From Darksidea phi (lineage: Eukaryota; Ascomycota; Dothideomycetes; Pleosporales; Lentitheciaceae): DNA of 64,000 nt. The stretch covers positions 310,001 to 374,000 of the forward strand of contig JASJFT010000004.1 in NCBI GenBank assembly GCA_030770425.1. Reading direction: 5' to 3'. Positions 43,103 to 53,606 of the stretch are shown in pieces. Each line of letters opens with the position of its first letter. Within the stretch, counting starts at the first letter, position 1. A program made the position numbers and the translations under genes. Below the pieces are notes generated by a model. The model worked only from the letters and a program-made list of their open reading frames with translations, was not told where the DNA came from and did no database searches.

Positions 43103-44717
43103 TCATTCAAACCATACTAAAAGCTGCTTGTTGTACGTCGATAATCCCCGCATGATAAAATCGAACGGGCATTCGGGCACATCTACAAGCCGAGCGAAGA
43201 AAATAGCCAGATCACGATTGAGCAATTGCTCTTCCACCCATGTACCTTTGTCAATCATATCCCACTTCCATGTGCCCATCACGTTGAACGCCTCTATTGC
43301 GAGGCTCTCATTATGCCACCCAGTGAGGCTGTGTACATGTGCCAGCCACGCGCCTCCACTACTTCCAATATACCCAGTAGCCTTTCTAAAGGCAAATAGA
43401 TGCGTGTGCATATCGATCCAGTGGTAAAAGGCTTGCTTCAGGGCGGGTAAGCGCCCCCCTTGCACCATATGAGCCTTTATATTTGCTGTCCAGATCCCGT
43501 TAACCATCAGATCAAATCCATCAATGACGTCCATAGAGGGTGTATTGCTCCTGAGAATCTGTAGGAGCTTGCTGAGGATCTTTCTACGTAGGAACTGTGT
43601 GCGTTCAAAGCTGAGGACAGGCAATTCACTCAGACGCGTCTGAGTGCCGCCGGGACTTAGAGACTGGATGCGCATGTTGGCCGTGCGTGCTTCCTGCGTA
43701 GATGAGCCGGTTTTAACGCATGAGGCTGTTGGTACCACTGGCTCTTTGACTTCGACAAATAGATCGCTATGCACTCTTCCCGAAGGGGAGGTAGATGGCG
43801 GCTGCGGATCCCGCGCTGCTTTACCGGGCCTTTCCAACTGTTCCGGCACCTTGCAAAGCCGTTTCATTGGCTCTTGTTGTGATTCATTGTTGACCCTTTT
43901 GCGGTTCATCGATCGTTGGAGATCAGGTTCAGTACCCGATGAAATGACAGAGTCGGTCTCATCGTGGGATTCCGGCCGAGTGGCCCACCGTGGATGCTCA
44001 CTCCCCTCAAGCGCTCGGTTGTCCGGGTATGTGGAGGCCGCTGGGGCGGGATTGGCTCCGTGGAGTGGGAAGAGTGGCGCTGGAGTATCGACTAGCGTGG
44101 GCTCGGTTTTTAGAAAACCTTGCACCAGCGGCGGAGAAGGCCATTCCCCAAACATGGTCAGTTCTGCGGAATCATCTTCCGCATTCTCAAGTCTTAGTTG
44201 CGCTCTCGCGAGTGCCCCAGCCTTTTTATGTGCGCGTCGAGCCATCCAGCAACGGAGGAGAAAAACGATTCTAACAGCTTCATCACTGAAATGTCCCCGT
44301 GGAGCAAATTGCCATTAGGGAACATACTAACCTCTTCTCGTCTGGCTCATGCCCTACACGTAAGTCCCGTGGGTATAAAGTGGTACTGTCCAGCACTGCA
44401 TTGAGCAGATGTTCACGAGCATTTCCCCAAACATTGGTACCATGAATACTGAGGAGCTGTACCGCCTCCTCTTGCAGAAACCCGCCAACTTCAAGGGATT
44501 CTTTCACCTCCTTCTGAGAAAGCGCATCGGTTGTTGAGTTCACAATAGCCTGAGTGGAGTTGTAGAGGCTCTTGACCACCTCGGCGAGAAAGCTAGGCCG
44601 TGGCGCCCCTGGGTTGCTGTAATTTCGAAGCCCTAAGGACTCTATGAAGTCGCTAGCTGCGCGCTTCTCGCACCCCGTGAGCGTGGAATGAACATCGATG
44701 TAGCCAGTATTCGCCAT
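43103..44717 (-). CDS. tandem family copy 2, intact, function unknown
   Basis: The only open copy of the three: 522 residues from exon 1 (44717-44332) and exon 2 (44285-43103). The intron is 46 bases, GTTAGT donor and TTTCAG acceptor. Architecture: an N-terminal domain of about 128 residues (MANTGYIDVHSTLTGCEKRA, ESLGLRNYSNPGAPRPSF, GNAREHLLNAVLDSTTLYP); a basic motif spliced together at the junction (VRIVFLLRCWMARRAHKKAG); a long Ser/Pro/Glu linker with nuclear-signal-like MNRKRVNNESQQEPMKRLCK; and a C-terminal domain of about 160 residues starting LRRKILSKLLQIL, with AFYHWIDMHTHLFAFRKATG, YIGSSGGAWLAHVHSLTG and ending QLLVWFE. No catalytic motif or known domain is visible to me. A nuclear or regulatory role is only suggested by the linker. 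A CCCCCG repeat lies 150 bases upstream. Confidence 0.75.
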
Positions 44718-45620
44718 CGCAAAAAAGATCGAGGACTAAGTGATAGCCTAAAAACAGATGGGAAAAGACACTGTGATTATAGAAAGCGATAGACGTGGTA
44801 AGGAACGGTATTTGCCAGGGGCTGAAGGTCTGTTATGGAAGCGAGGTTCAGTTGTGAACCTGATCCGCCCCCGCCCCCGCCCCCGCCACCACCAATAAAC
44901 TTAAATGCACGGACTGACTAGGGTCGTTGGCGGAAGCCTGCTCCAATGCAATATCTTCCAAAGGATTTTATCCTAGCCTAGGGAGTAGAATGCGCAAAAG
45001 CCTGTAGTTTGCTAGAAGGTGCTAACTCAGCTTCTTCCATGCTAGTCGATACCGCTTAGGGCAGGTAGCGATTGTGCGTCCTGGTAATCGAAATTCCTTC
45101 AGGGCCATCATGCCCTGGCTGAGGCTGCATGAGACGATCGGTGAACAAGATGCATGATTGTGGCGTAGCCGTCGGCATGCACAGTTACAAGCTCTTCTAG
45201 TCCAATCAAACGTGGATGGTATCAATCATATGAAGAATGCTCTAGCTTTACCAGCCAAATAGCATACGGAAACTCCACGTCAATACGATAACAGTTATAT
45301 TCGGTCACCATGGCGGGTCGCACTCGATGATGCACTTTATGAAGCGAAAACGAGACCGGGATATTATACCCTGTACACCTCGGAACTAGGAAAGGGGACG
45401 GCTTGGCCTGTTTGCTAACGATATGCCGTTCCTTGATTCGATAAGCCATCCACTGTGAATGTGCGGCGTGTCCCACGTCCCATTGGTAGAAAAGCGAAGA
45501 GTGGCGCAAGGATCAAAGCCTCTACGCGAGGGCAGAGGTTTATAAACGACTATAGATATTCCTAAATTACAGGACTGCATTTCGGTTGTGTACACCAGAA
45601 ACAATTTAGCGATCCTAGGT
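44718..45620. other. space between family copies 2 and 3
   Basis: Holds a (CCCCCG)-type repeat at about 44866-44887 in the promoter of copy 2 and a minus-strand 95-codon frame (45509-45222) without recognisable motif. It may contain decayed family sequence. Confidence 0.35.
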
Positions 45621-46899
45621 CTATTTGAACCACATAAGCAAACGCGCATTGTACTCCCCAACCAATTTGAGCTCGTCCTCCCAGTCGCACCGCGTAACCT
45701 GTGTTAGCTGCTTAAACACCCTAACGAGATTACCCGTGTCCTGAAGTTCCGTGAGCGCAATATACGCATCCGCCCTCTCTAATCGCCCTAATTCTCGCAA
45801 ATGCTTCTTCCAACCCTGACCGGGAGGACCAAAGTAGTCCACCGAGATGTGAAACCGATGCAAACATGCTCGATAATCCATCCATACCTCGAAAGAGCTT
45901 TCAAGGTTTGGATATTCAACTTGCAAGTTGGAATTTATATTCTCCTTGTCTTTGACCCAGTAACGCCAAAGTAGATAGTCCATTCGCGATTTTGCGATGC
46001 GTGCCTCGGGGGTGAGGTAAGAATGACTGCAGTTGTTGAAGTAATTCAGGAGCAGCCTGAAGAGTTCTTGCCTCAACTTTTTCTCGGTTCGCATGGCATT
46101 GTCTGGCACGATTTGAATGTTCGGGAATGTATTTTGAGGTGGCGGTCTTTGCTACGGTTGCGATAGGCCATCATCCTTCGACTCCGGTTCGTCGTTAGCA
46201 ACATCGAACATTGCACGCGCGGGGGCGTCCCTAGATATTCGGAGGATATTGTTTTCTGGTGGGTTGCTGTGTCTATGCCTAGGGGATGGGCCTCCAAGGG
46301 TATCGGGATGTGCTGATACACTAAGCGTTGGTTTCGCTGAAGCTGCCCCATGTCAGTAACTTAACAAGCATTTCATGGCCGGTTGCTGTTCTCACCTTCT
46401 TGATTGATATCAACTACCGGGCTAGTTTCTCTCGATGGAACATACGATTCGTCATCGCTTGGTGTTGCCCGCTTGTTTTGGATTCATGTCGATTTATGTT
46501 CTCGAGGGGCCAGGATGACTTGCATGCTGCTCGTATCCACCTTCGGTCGCTTTGCCGAAGTGGACTCGTTATCCATCTTAAGCGCTTTCCGTTTCGTCAA
46601 CGATAGATGGGTGTTCTGTGGCCCCATATCCCTGTCCATAACAAGTTAGCTGATCTGATCTGAAATAAAACCAAGGTGTGTATGTAGAGCGCATTCCATA
46701 CATACCTATGTTGCACATTGGAGATTAGCTCTGGCGTTGCGTACATACGGGCCGTTGGCGTTCGGAAGCTGTTCGTAGAGAGTCTTCGAGGCCGTAGTGG
46801 AATGCCATCTGAGTCCGATGGCTCGACAGTCATCCGTATAGCAGCGCCCCCACCTCTCGGAGCACGACGGGGATGGGAGTGTGAGTAGACGGAAGCCAT
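45621..46899 (-). pseudogene. tandem family copy 3, inactivated by two stops
   Basis: ATG at 46899 (MASVYSHSHPRRAPRGGGAA). A 70-75-base intron (GTATGT, branch GCTAACT, acceptor GGACAG) joins SNVQHR to DMGPQNTHLSLTKRKALK. The basic linker reads KMDNESTSAKRPKVDTSS, then meets TGA (HKST stop IQNKR). A second intron (GTGAGA to CTTCAG) leads to KPTLSVSAHPDTLGGPSPRH and AMFDVANDEPESKDDG, then TAG (SQP stop QRPPPQN), then the C-terminal domain: EKKLRQELFRLLLNYF, FEVWMDYRACLHRFHIS, FGPPGQGWKKHLRELG, ending ARLLMWFK. CGA-to-TGA and CAG-to-TAG explain the stops. The C-terminal domain aligns with copies 1 and 2; the N-terminal domain of copies 1 and 2 is replaced by a shorter basic start. Confidence 0.65.
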
Positions 46900-47455
46900 G
46901 GCACGATCCGCCCATTCAACAGAAAGGGTTAGATTCCAAAAGCTGGGTTTTATCGCATGCATCTAACGATGGGAAGCTGAGGTACTGGTTCCTCTGAGCA
47001 GACAAGAGATAGACTGAGCAAATATATGTTGAATTGTCCGGAACATGCGCCAGGTAGTGAGGGCAAATAATTTGCCAGCAGCTTATGCAAGCAGTGGCCC
47101 GGTATGATGCACATGGCGTCCGAAAAACCTATAGACTGCTCCCAGTGTGAACAATGCGGAGAACGGAAGCCAATAACTCACACGGGCGAAAGCGTTAGCA
47201 GGCGTTGATTGATTCGTTCGCCTAGCAGATCTGACCGGTTTCCGACATGCGTGCCGAACCGCTACGAAACCTGCCTTTGCAGATTGAGCTTAGTGTCTTT
47301 CAAATATTTTGAGATTGGCTATCAGAGAAAACTGCATCGGTGTGTCGTCGACAGCTGAAACTCCAAAAAGGACGGGAGTCTTCAAAAAGCGCTGGCACTA
47401 TAGCTGTGCCTGTGCGCCATCTCATGCATCTTGCATCTATCCTAGAACACGAATA
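46900..47455. other. intergenic, nothing recognised
   Basis: Upstream flank of family copy 3 and downstream flank of the MITE-split ORF. No supported gene. Confidence 0.35.
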
Positions 47456-48207
47456 TTACATATATGACGGAACCATGAACATTTGGTGTGGCCATTCTTC
47501 GCGCTCTGTGCACGGCCGCCCCGCCCACATTGATACTGAAACTAATTCACCTTCTACAACTAACATGTTTACTTAGCGAGCGGCCATTCCAAGCGAGCGG
47601 CCACCCTCAAAATATACCAAAAAATCGAAAATCTATCTCTACACCTACCTATTAATAATCTTTTAAATTTTAATAGAAGATAGATAGTATTTAGATAAAG
47701 AGAGTATTAAATTCTTAAAAGCTAAAAATTAATAATACTTAAGTTATTAAAGATTTCTTAAATTTGGGGGCTAAAATAGCGTTATCTTAAGTTATCTTAA
47801 GGAATAATAATTTTTAGCTTTTAAGAATTTAATACCCTCTTTATCTAAGTACTATCTATCTTCTATTAAAATTTAAAAGATTATTAATAGGTAGGTGTAG
47901 AGATAGATTTTCGATTTTTTGGTATATTTTGAGGGTGGCCGCTCGCTTGGAATGGCCGCTCGCTAAGTAAACATGTTAACCGTGATTCCCCATTGTGCTT
48001 TTGTTTGCCTGAAGCATCGCGATGACTAGCTGAGTTTGAGTCGGCAGGAGCAATCGGCACATTGTGTTGAGCATTCGGAAAATAGCTGACCGTTGAGGAA
48101 ACCTTTCTCCTAACCCCCGGACGCTCATCGCCCGGAATTGTATTTTCGAAGCGCACTCGCTTCTTACAGGACGTTTTGTGTGTGGGCTGCCTTGTGATGC
48201 AGGGCAT
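47456..48207 (-). pseudogene. unrecognised ORF split by a MITE
   Basis: ATG at 48207 opens a basic protein (MPCITRQPTHKTSCKKRVRF, then HNGESRL). At 47978 the frame runs into the palindromic MITE, inside which it stops. If the MITE is removed with one TA target copy kept, the frame continues directly on the other side (VVEGELVSVSMWAGRPCTER, WPHQMFMVPSYM) for 34 more codons to a TAA at 47458-47456, giving 111 residues. The exact frame restoration supports a genuine coding sequence before insertion. The composition resembles the basic linkers of the neighbouring three-copy family, but homology cannot be shown. Possible further introns were not excluded. Confidence 0.5.
47561..47978. mobile_element. 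palindromic MITE, ~180-bp arms, TA target site
   Basis: Nearly the whole 418 bases form one large palindrome. It starts TAACATGTTTACTTAGCGAG and ends with the complement. Arms agree over about 180 bases with few changes; only a short AT-rich centre separates them. TA on both edges fits a TA target duplication. Each arm carries GCGAGCGGCCA twice, about 17 bases apart. Start word and paired subterminal repeats mirror the element at 6441-6866, so both may be moved by related pogo/Fot1-type transposases. No coding sequence. It splits an ORF on the minus strand. Confidence 0.88.
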
Positions 48208-48689
48208 GACGGGGATGGCACAAGACCTTGCGGATCAGCCCAACCTATCGCTGGCTATAACAAAGATCCGTCATGTAGCGGTACGTTCCAGAAGCTTATT
48301 TGTGAGCAGGAGACAGGTGTAGCAGGTACTTTGATAGTACATCATCTTGCTACCATTAGCAGGGAGGATGGCTGACCCGCCCTGGCCACAGGGTTGCGCC
48401 AGAGGCGCTCGACTTTGTCGGCGTGGATGAAGGTTTTCGACAGTGGACTGTTGTTACTGGGAGTGGGGGTGGGGGTGGGGGGGCGGGCGCTAAGGCGTTT
48501 TGAGCACGGCCTCCCCAGCCACGAGGTGGATCGTTAGCGGATCTGACCAGGTTCTCGGAATGGACCCACTGCGGGAACCCAAACAGAACCCATCGCTAAC
48601 TTGTTTTGGGCAATGCTATTCCGCTTCCATTGTAACGACATTTGCCTCCGAAGAAGAGTCTTCACTGTTACTGCGGTTGGGTGTTTTAT
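48208..48689. other. intergenic with G-rich run
   Basis: Contains a G-rich block (about 48460-48488: GGGAGTGGGGGTGGGGG followed by more G runs) with quadruplex potential. No supported gene. Confidence 0.4.
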
Positions 48690-49749
48690 AAGCTTAGCTA
48701 GTTAGATACTTAAGTAGTAGCGACTGTATACTAAATATTAATTATTACTTATAAGGGTATATATAAAAGTCCAGATAAATATAGTACTTAAAGTTAAGCT
48801 ATATATATATATCCCCTATAGATAGAGCGGCCCGAGGTAGTAATATATAAGAACCAAGAGTAGGTATAAGCTATTACTAAGAAGTACTAGGTAGGGCGGG
48901 TAGACTTTATATATAGATATATCGGTACGAAACGGTAGGGTAGATATTAGGATATATGCTAGGCCGTCGTAAGTATATATCTTAAAGATAGTAGTAGACT
49001 CTAACCAGGTAGACGCGTACCTTACCGAACTACTAGCTATTAGCTAAGTAGCTGATTGGCTATAGGGACCCTTATACGTAGCCCTTAATACTAACGGGCG
49101 GCTTATACACGCGTCAAGTATCCGTATCTTTACTAACTTGTAGTCGGCGCTATAGTTAGTACGGAGATAGCGGGCGAGTACGTATTAAGAAGTAGTAGCG
49201 GAGATTATTAAGAAGCTGTAGATAACTAAGGTAACGCTATATTAGATCCCAGGACATACCGGAGTCGAGGGAAACGAGTAAGTAGACAAGGTGACGAAAG
49301 TAGCGACGAGGGACGAGAGCTAATAGCCGCCGTAACGCGTTCACGCGGAAGGTCGATGTAGCGTTTTATACCGGCAAGTTAGTAGGGATATACCGATAAC
49401 TAAACGGCATCGAGGCGGCCATCCTCGCGTAGCTGCGGACGGACAAGACGTTCCTCAACATGTATCGGTACAGGATTAAGGCGTCCGCACGGCGGCGTGC
49501 CAGTACGGGTGTATAGAACCGGTAGCGCACTTCCTCTTCTCATGTAGGAGGTGGAGGCAGCAACGAGCGAAGCTTCGACAGTAGCATGGACGGCGATTCG
49601 GAGAGCTATCGTACGCGCTAGGAGGGTACTCGAGCAGGTAAGAGGAAGGAGAGAGTGTCGACGGACCGATCGAACGGTGGAAGGCAGATATGGAAGCAGT
49701 CTGGGCGACGATCGAGTTCGCAAAGAGCACACGCCCCACCGACTCGTAA
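48690..49749 (+). mobile_element. 3' end of a Tad-like LINE retrotransposon, RIP-damaged
   Basis: The plus strand carries, with many stops, the RNase H domain and C-terminus of a Tad-type non-LTR retrotransposon. Readable words are DIRIYARPS (about 48950), TNGRLIHASSIRIFTN (49095-49140), IPGHTGVEGNE (49247-49280), a zinc-knuckle-like CEYGC/HFLF-type region near 49500 (EPVAHFLFSCRRWRQQRAK), and the typical end GRRFGELSYALGGYSSR and ERWKADMEAVWATIEFAKST before a TAA at 49747-49749. The first ~300 bases are strongly AT-shifted; the last ~350 much less. The reverse transcriptase and everything upstream are absent, so the copy is 5'-truncated, as is usual for LINEs. Confidence 0.8.
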
Positions 49750-49770
49750 ATCAACATTAGCCACCCCTTC

Positions 49771-50871
49771 CTAATACCTCTCCTCAATAATCTGCGCCTC
49801 ACTCGAACTCCCACTCTTCCTTCGTTCCTTCCTAATCCCATTCTCCAAACTCTCCAACTCCACTTCCTCCCCAACCACGGGGAAATTCTCAACCCGAATT
49901 TCCGTCGTCTTGACAACGCCCTCCCGCTTCGGCGTACACTCAGCCCCGTCCTCCTCCATCCGTGCATACGACGAGTTACCTAAAGGCCCTTCCCCCTTCA
50001 CGTTCGTCGACCTTCCGGCTTTTGTCCTTCTCCTGCTGCTACCCGCGAGTTCCGAATCCCCATGGCCATAAGTCTGCGACCTTGGATCCGTTGAATCGTC
50101 ATTCAACCGGCCCTGAAACAGCGAAACGAGCTGGTTCAGGATCTCGAATTCTATCTTGAGCTTCACGCTATAAACCATCGGCTTATACGTGACTTCGATG
50201 TCGTACAGGCCCGCATATTCGACCGCCAGGAGCGTGACATCTAGCGCGATGACGATAAGGTTGACGACGATAAGATGCGTCATGACGCGCCGGGAACGGC
50301 GGCGGATGTCCCCCTCTGAGCGGAGGAGCCGGAGCGTTTGATATACGTAGATGCTCGATATGATGACCTCCTGCAGGAAGAAGATTGTGATCTGGACTTT
50401 CTCGTATACGGTGTACACGTGGATGTAGGGCGTGGGGTTCGATGCTATATTCGAGCCGTACGCGAGGATAATGACGGGGATATGGCATATGCATGCGTTT
50501 GTGATGATCATCCAGAGCACCCATCCTGTCTTGAAGCGTCCCCGGGTGATAAGGTGTAAACGCGAATATAGCACCAGGCTCTGTCCGGTAACCATGAACG
50601 GCCAGGAGAACCCGATGATCGACATCGACACCCATTTGTTAGAGTTTGGGTAGAAGAATCTCATAATAAAGCCGGCGCAGTAGGGTACCATGCCCCAGGC
50701 GGAGAGTAGGACGGACCAGAAGTAGAGGGTAGAGTACCGGCGGAAGGTGCGGAAGATGGAAACCGTGAGCTCGAGGACATTGTAGAGGGCGATGGAAAGG
50801 AAGGCAATTATGATGAGAGCGGTCTCGGAGTCGATGGCGTAGCCGGCGCCCATGCCTTTGTCACCTGCCAT
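49771..50871 (-). CDS. DUF7703-type seven-span membrane protein
   Basis: Predicted plasma-membrane or endomembrane protein of 366 residues in a single exon. ATG at 50871 (MAGDKGMGAGYAIDSETALI). About seven hydrophobic segments occupy residues 15-240, with family words YNVLELTVSIFRTFRRYSTL, YFWSVLLSAWGMVPYC, GQSLVLYSRLHLI, PYIHVYTVYEKVQITIFFLQ and MTHLIVVNLIVIALDVTLLA. Then follows a polar, charged tail of about 120 residues (TPKREGVVKTTEIRVENFPV, LESLENGIRKERRKSG). The pattern is that of the fungal DUF7703 family; function unknown. The stop lies only 21 bases beyond the LINE end on the opposite strand, so the transposon landed immediately downstream of the gene, which appears intact. Confidence 0.88.
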   Translation of the reverse strand: MAGDKGMGAGYAIDSETALIIIAFLSIALYNVLELTVSIFRTFRRYSTLYFWSVLLSAWGMVPYCAGFIMRFFYPNSNKWVSMSIIGFSWPFMVTGQSLVLYSRLHLITRGRFKTGWVLWMIITNACICHIPVIILAYGSNIASNPTPYIHVYTVYEKVQITIFFLQEVIISSIYVYQTLRLLRSEGDIRRRSRRVMTHLIVVNLIVIALDVTLLAVEYAGLYDIEVTYKPMVYSVKLKIEFEILNQLVSLFQGRLNDDSTDPRSQTYGHGDSELAGSSRRRTKAGRSTNVKGEGPLGNSSYARMEEDGAECTPKREGVVKTTEIRVENFPVVGEEVELESLENGIRKERRKSGSSSEAQIIEERY

Positions 50872-51379
50872 TGTTATATTGGATGGTAGCGAGTGACGGA
50901 GAACAGAATGGAGATGTCGGCGTGAAGATGCAGACTAAGGGGAGGAATGAGGATCATGTAAATAGGACACTGTCGATTGCGAAACCTTGAGTTGCGCAAG
51001 GACACCCCCCTGTGCGGTTCGTATAGAGTTGTAAAAGGTGTAGATGATCGATCTGTCGTGCATCAGGCATGGGTTCTAGATGCATTTGAGCATTGCCGTC
51101 TGCCCCGCTCCGTACTCTGTCAGAATCACCGACTTTTCCAGATGTCGCGAATCAAGTTGCTTTACGCTATTAAAACAACGAGAGTTTCCGTTTTCAGCCA
51201 TGCCACCCAATACAGATGCATGAAGTGTGTAGCGAGGATTTAGCTAGAGAATTTGCCCCCAACTCTCAGGCGAAGACACCAGACACCAAGTGATTAGCGT
51301 GTCGAGACGTGGAAGGGGAAAGGGTCATGACGCGAGGGTTGTGCTGAGATGAATTCGTGGTTTCGCTGAGAAATGCAGC
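50872..51379. other. intergenic, nothing recognised
   Basis: Promoter of the DUF7703 gene at the left; no other supported feature. Confidence 0.4.
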
Positions 51380-51961
51380 CTAATCCTCGAGCGCCATAGT
51401 ATGGGTTATGATTCGGCCTTGCCATGTGAAAATGCTTGCGAATTCGTGCATTTCTGAGGCGGTGCTGAACCCTGAAAAGCCCCGCGCATGCTCTACCTTA
51501 CCAGAAACAGTGCAAGGCTCAAGTCGATTCCAAATGTCATACGTGTCTGCAGACAGCCTCTTGGCATCTACAGGGTGTACGCACAACGGCTCGCATCCTT
51601 GTGCGTGGAGTAAAATCTTGACCAATAGGAGAACTGGAAACTGCTGATCAACCCGTTGCGATTCATCCAGAACAACATCCACGCCACCGGGATGCGACCC
51701 GGCGTGAGGAGACCCCGTAGCGCAATGCACCCGATGCTCGGGCACTGGGTCACCGGTCCCCGTCATCTAACCCAACGCCCCCGCAGCGAGTCGCCGCACC
51801 CGCGCCAACTGTAAATACTTGACCCCCCAAATTTCCACACAAATTCTTTCCAACCCGTTCTTATTTCCTTGCCCAGCTTTCTGCAGAACAGAATCGGTAA
51901 CTGCGTATTTTACCAATTTCTGGTTCGGTGATTCGACCACATAGCCGGAAAATGCTCGCAT
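51380..51961 (-). pseudogene. hypothetical protein interrupted by one stop
   Basis: ATG at 51961 (MRAFSGYVVESPNQKLVKYA, then ERICVEIWGVKYLQLARVRR) runs to a TAG at 51769-51767. The same frame continues without a gap as MTGTGDPVPEHRVHCATGSP, HPGGVDVVLDESQRVDQQFP, LLHAQGCEPLCVHPVDAKRL and ends SIFTWQGRIITHTMALED at 51380. The stop sits between ALG and MTG; CAG-to-TAG would explain it. Both halves are protein-like and belong together. Reading frame also extends upstream to about 52005 without an ATG. Family not recognised. Alternatively the second half alone (128 residues, own ATG at 51766) is translated. Confidence 0.45.
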
Positions 51962-53606
51962 TGCAGGAAATAGCTCGTGAGAATTCTTGTCTAAGCTTGG
52001 CTTATAGGGAGTCGCCTAGCTTCGCGCCTTGTGCAATTCGACGTAGGAGCGGTCAAGTCGCGAGAGTGGCGTTCGTTAGCAGGTGTGCAGCAAAATGTGG
52101 CAGCGACTCAGCTTGTACTCACCTCGTAAGTGGTTGAATAGGTTGAAGCGCGCGCGATTCATGTCTTCAGCCGCTTTTCGCGTTGAATTAGCCATATGGT
52201 TGTGTTCTTTCCGCGTGATGCCCCCCTGCGAACGTGCACGACGAATTGGTACGTGTCAGTTGCTAAACTTGATCATGGTGCTGCGCAACATTAGCTCCTA
52301 TACGTATAGAGTAGAGGAAATTGCGCAACGAGTTTCCAAGGGTGTAGCATATTCTCTGTAGAGGGGCTTTTTCTGATCATGTTCCGGAGACAGCTTCCTG
52401 TCTAACTGCTCATGGATGAATATAGCGAGGCCCTGGCTGACGTGCCTCTCGCATGCTCCCCAAATTCCCCAACTGCCTTGCATGCCACTTGCAGGGCCCC
52501 GCAAATTCGGCTTGGCATAAGATGTCCCGATGTTGCGGCACCATTTCCCGAATCGTGAACTTGATCTAAGAGGCTGTGTCTGACAGTCACTAGCAGGCCG
52601 GTGAACGCTCGGCTCGTTCGACTATATGAGTAGCATAGTCCATTTGTTAACCATGGCGTGACTATAGACTCCTGCAGCGGGGGAGGGCCTATGCTCGAGC
52701 AGTAGGAACATCGGGAGATTCCGACTCGACAACGGAGCGTGCCGTGTTCTCCGCCACAAAGCCACATAACGTAAAAACCCGCATAACCTGCCAATAGCTA
52801 GCAAGGGTGGGTTCGGCTCGGGTAATTAGCCGATTACTACTATTGGCTCGCCAAAATCCGGGCCATTAATATTTATATTACTAACAAAGGCTAACATCTA
52901 AAATATACTAGCGCCTGTAAGGTCAAGGTCGAGCTATTGGCTGTACAACCGAAATCCTTCCCGCCCCCTGCTAGCTATTGGCAGGGTTTTTTTTTTTCGG
53001 TAATTTTCTCGGGAGAACGCGAAGCGTACCTGTTTACTATTCGATAGCTTTGGCTTCATCTAGATGTCCGAAATAGTGGTGCTAGTTGACCGAAAGCATT
53101 CTTGTTAAGACGGAAGAGTGATGGAGAGTTGACGCGAAAAGGCGGACGGATATTGCCGTGGCGTCCCCGCTCTGTTGCGGCTGTGGCTTAGCGTCTGTGG
53201 CTGCGTAGCTAACGCCTCCGCGTCTCCGTCAGCGTCTCCGCGCATCAGTCACAACGCGTCTATCCCTATCTCACACGCAGCGCAGCGCAGCGCCTTGCCA
53301 CCTCGCCATGGAGCTAGATCCCTCGCAAAAGAGAGCCCAGCTTGCCGAAAATGAAGAATGAACCTCTAGCGTTTCGACCCTCGTCTTCAGATCCCGCTTC
53401 GTTGTCGTGGTCGTCGGTACCGAGCTGTCCTCCTATGCACACAGGTGTCGATGGTATGCTGCGTACATGCACACCTCATCGGTGACGATACAACAAAAGA
53501 AAATAAGGGAAACTTTCCATGAGCTCTTCAAGGAAGAAGACATCGATCGAGCCGCACAACAAGTCAAACGTCCACTCACACAGATGGAAACTATCTCGGC
53601 GACATC
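51962..53606. other. gene-poor region
   Basis: No supported gene. A short frame at 53309 (MELDPSQKRAQLAENEE) stops after 17 codons. GCGTCTCCG-type direct repeats occur near 53215-53243, and an AT-rich patch at about 52,850-52,910. Confidence 0.35.

Noticed and set aside
43644..44318. 224-codon plus-strand frame
   Set aside because: Antisense shadow of the intact family copy 2.
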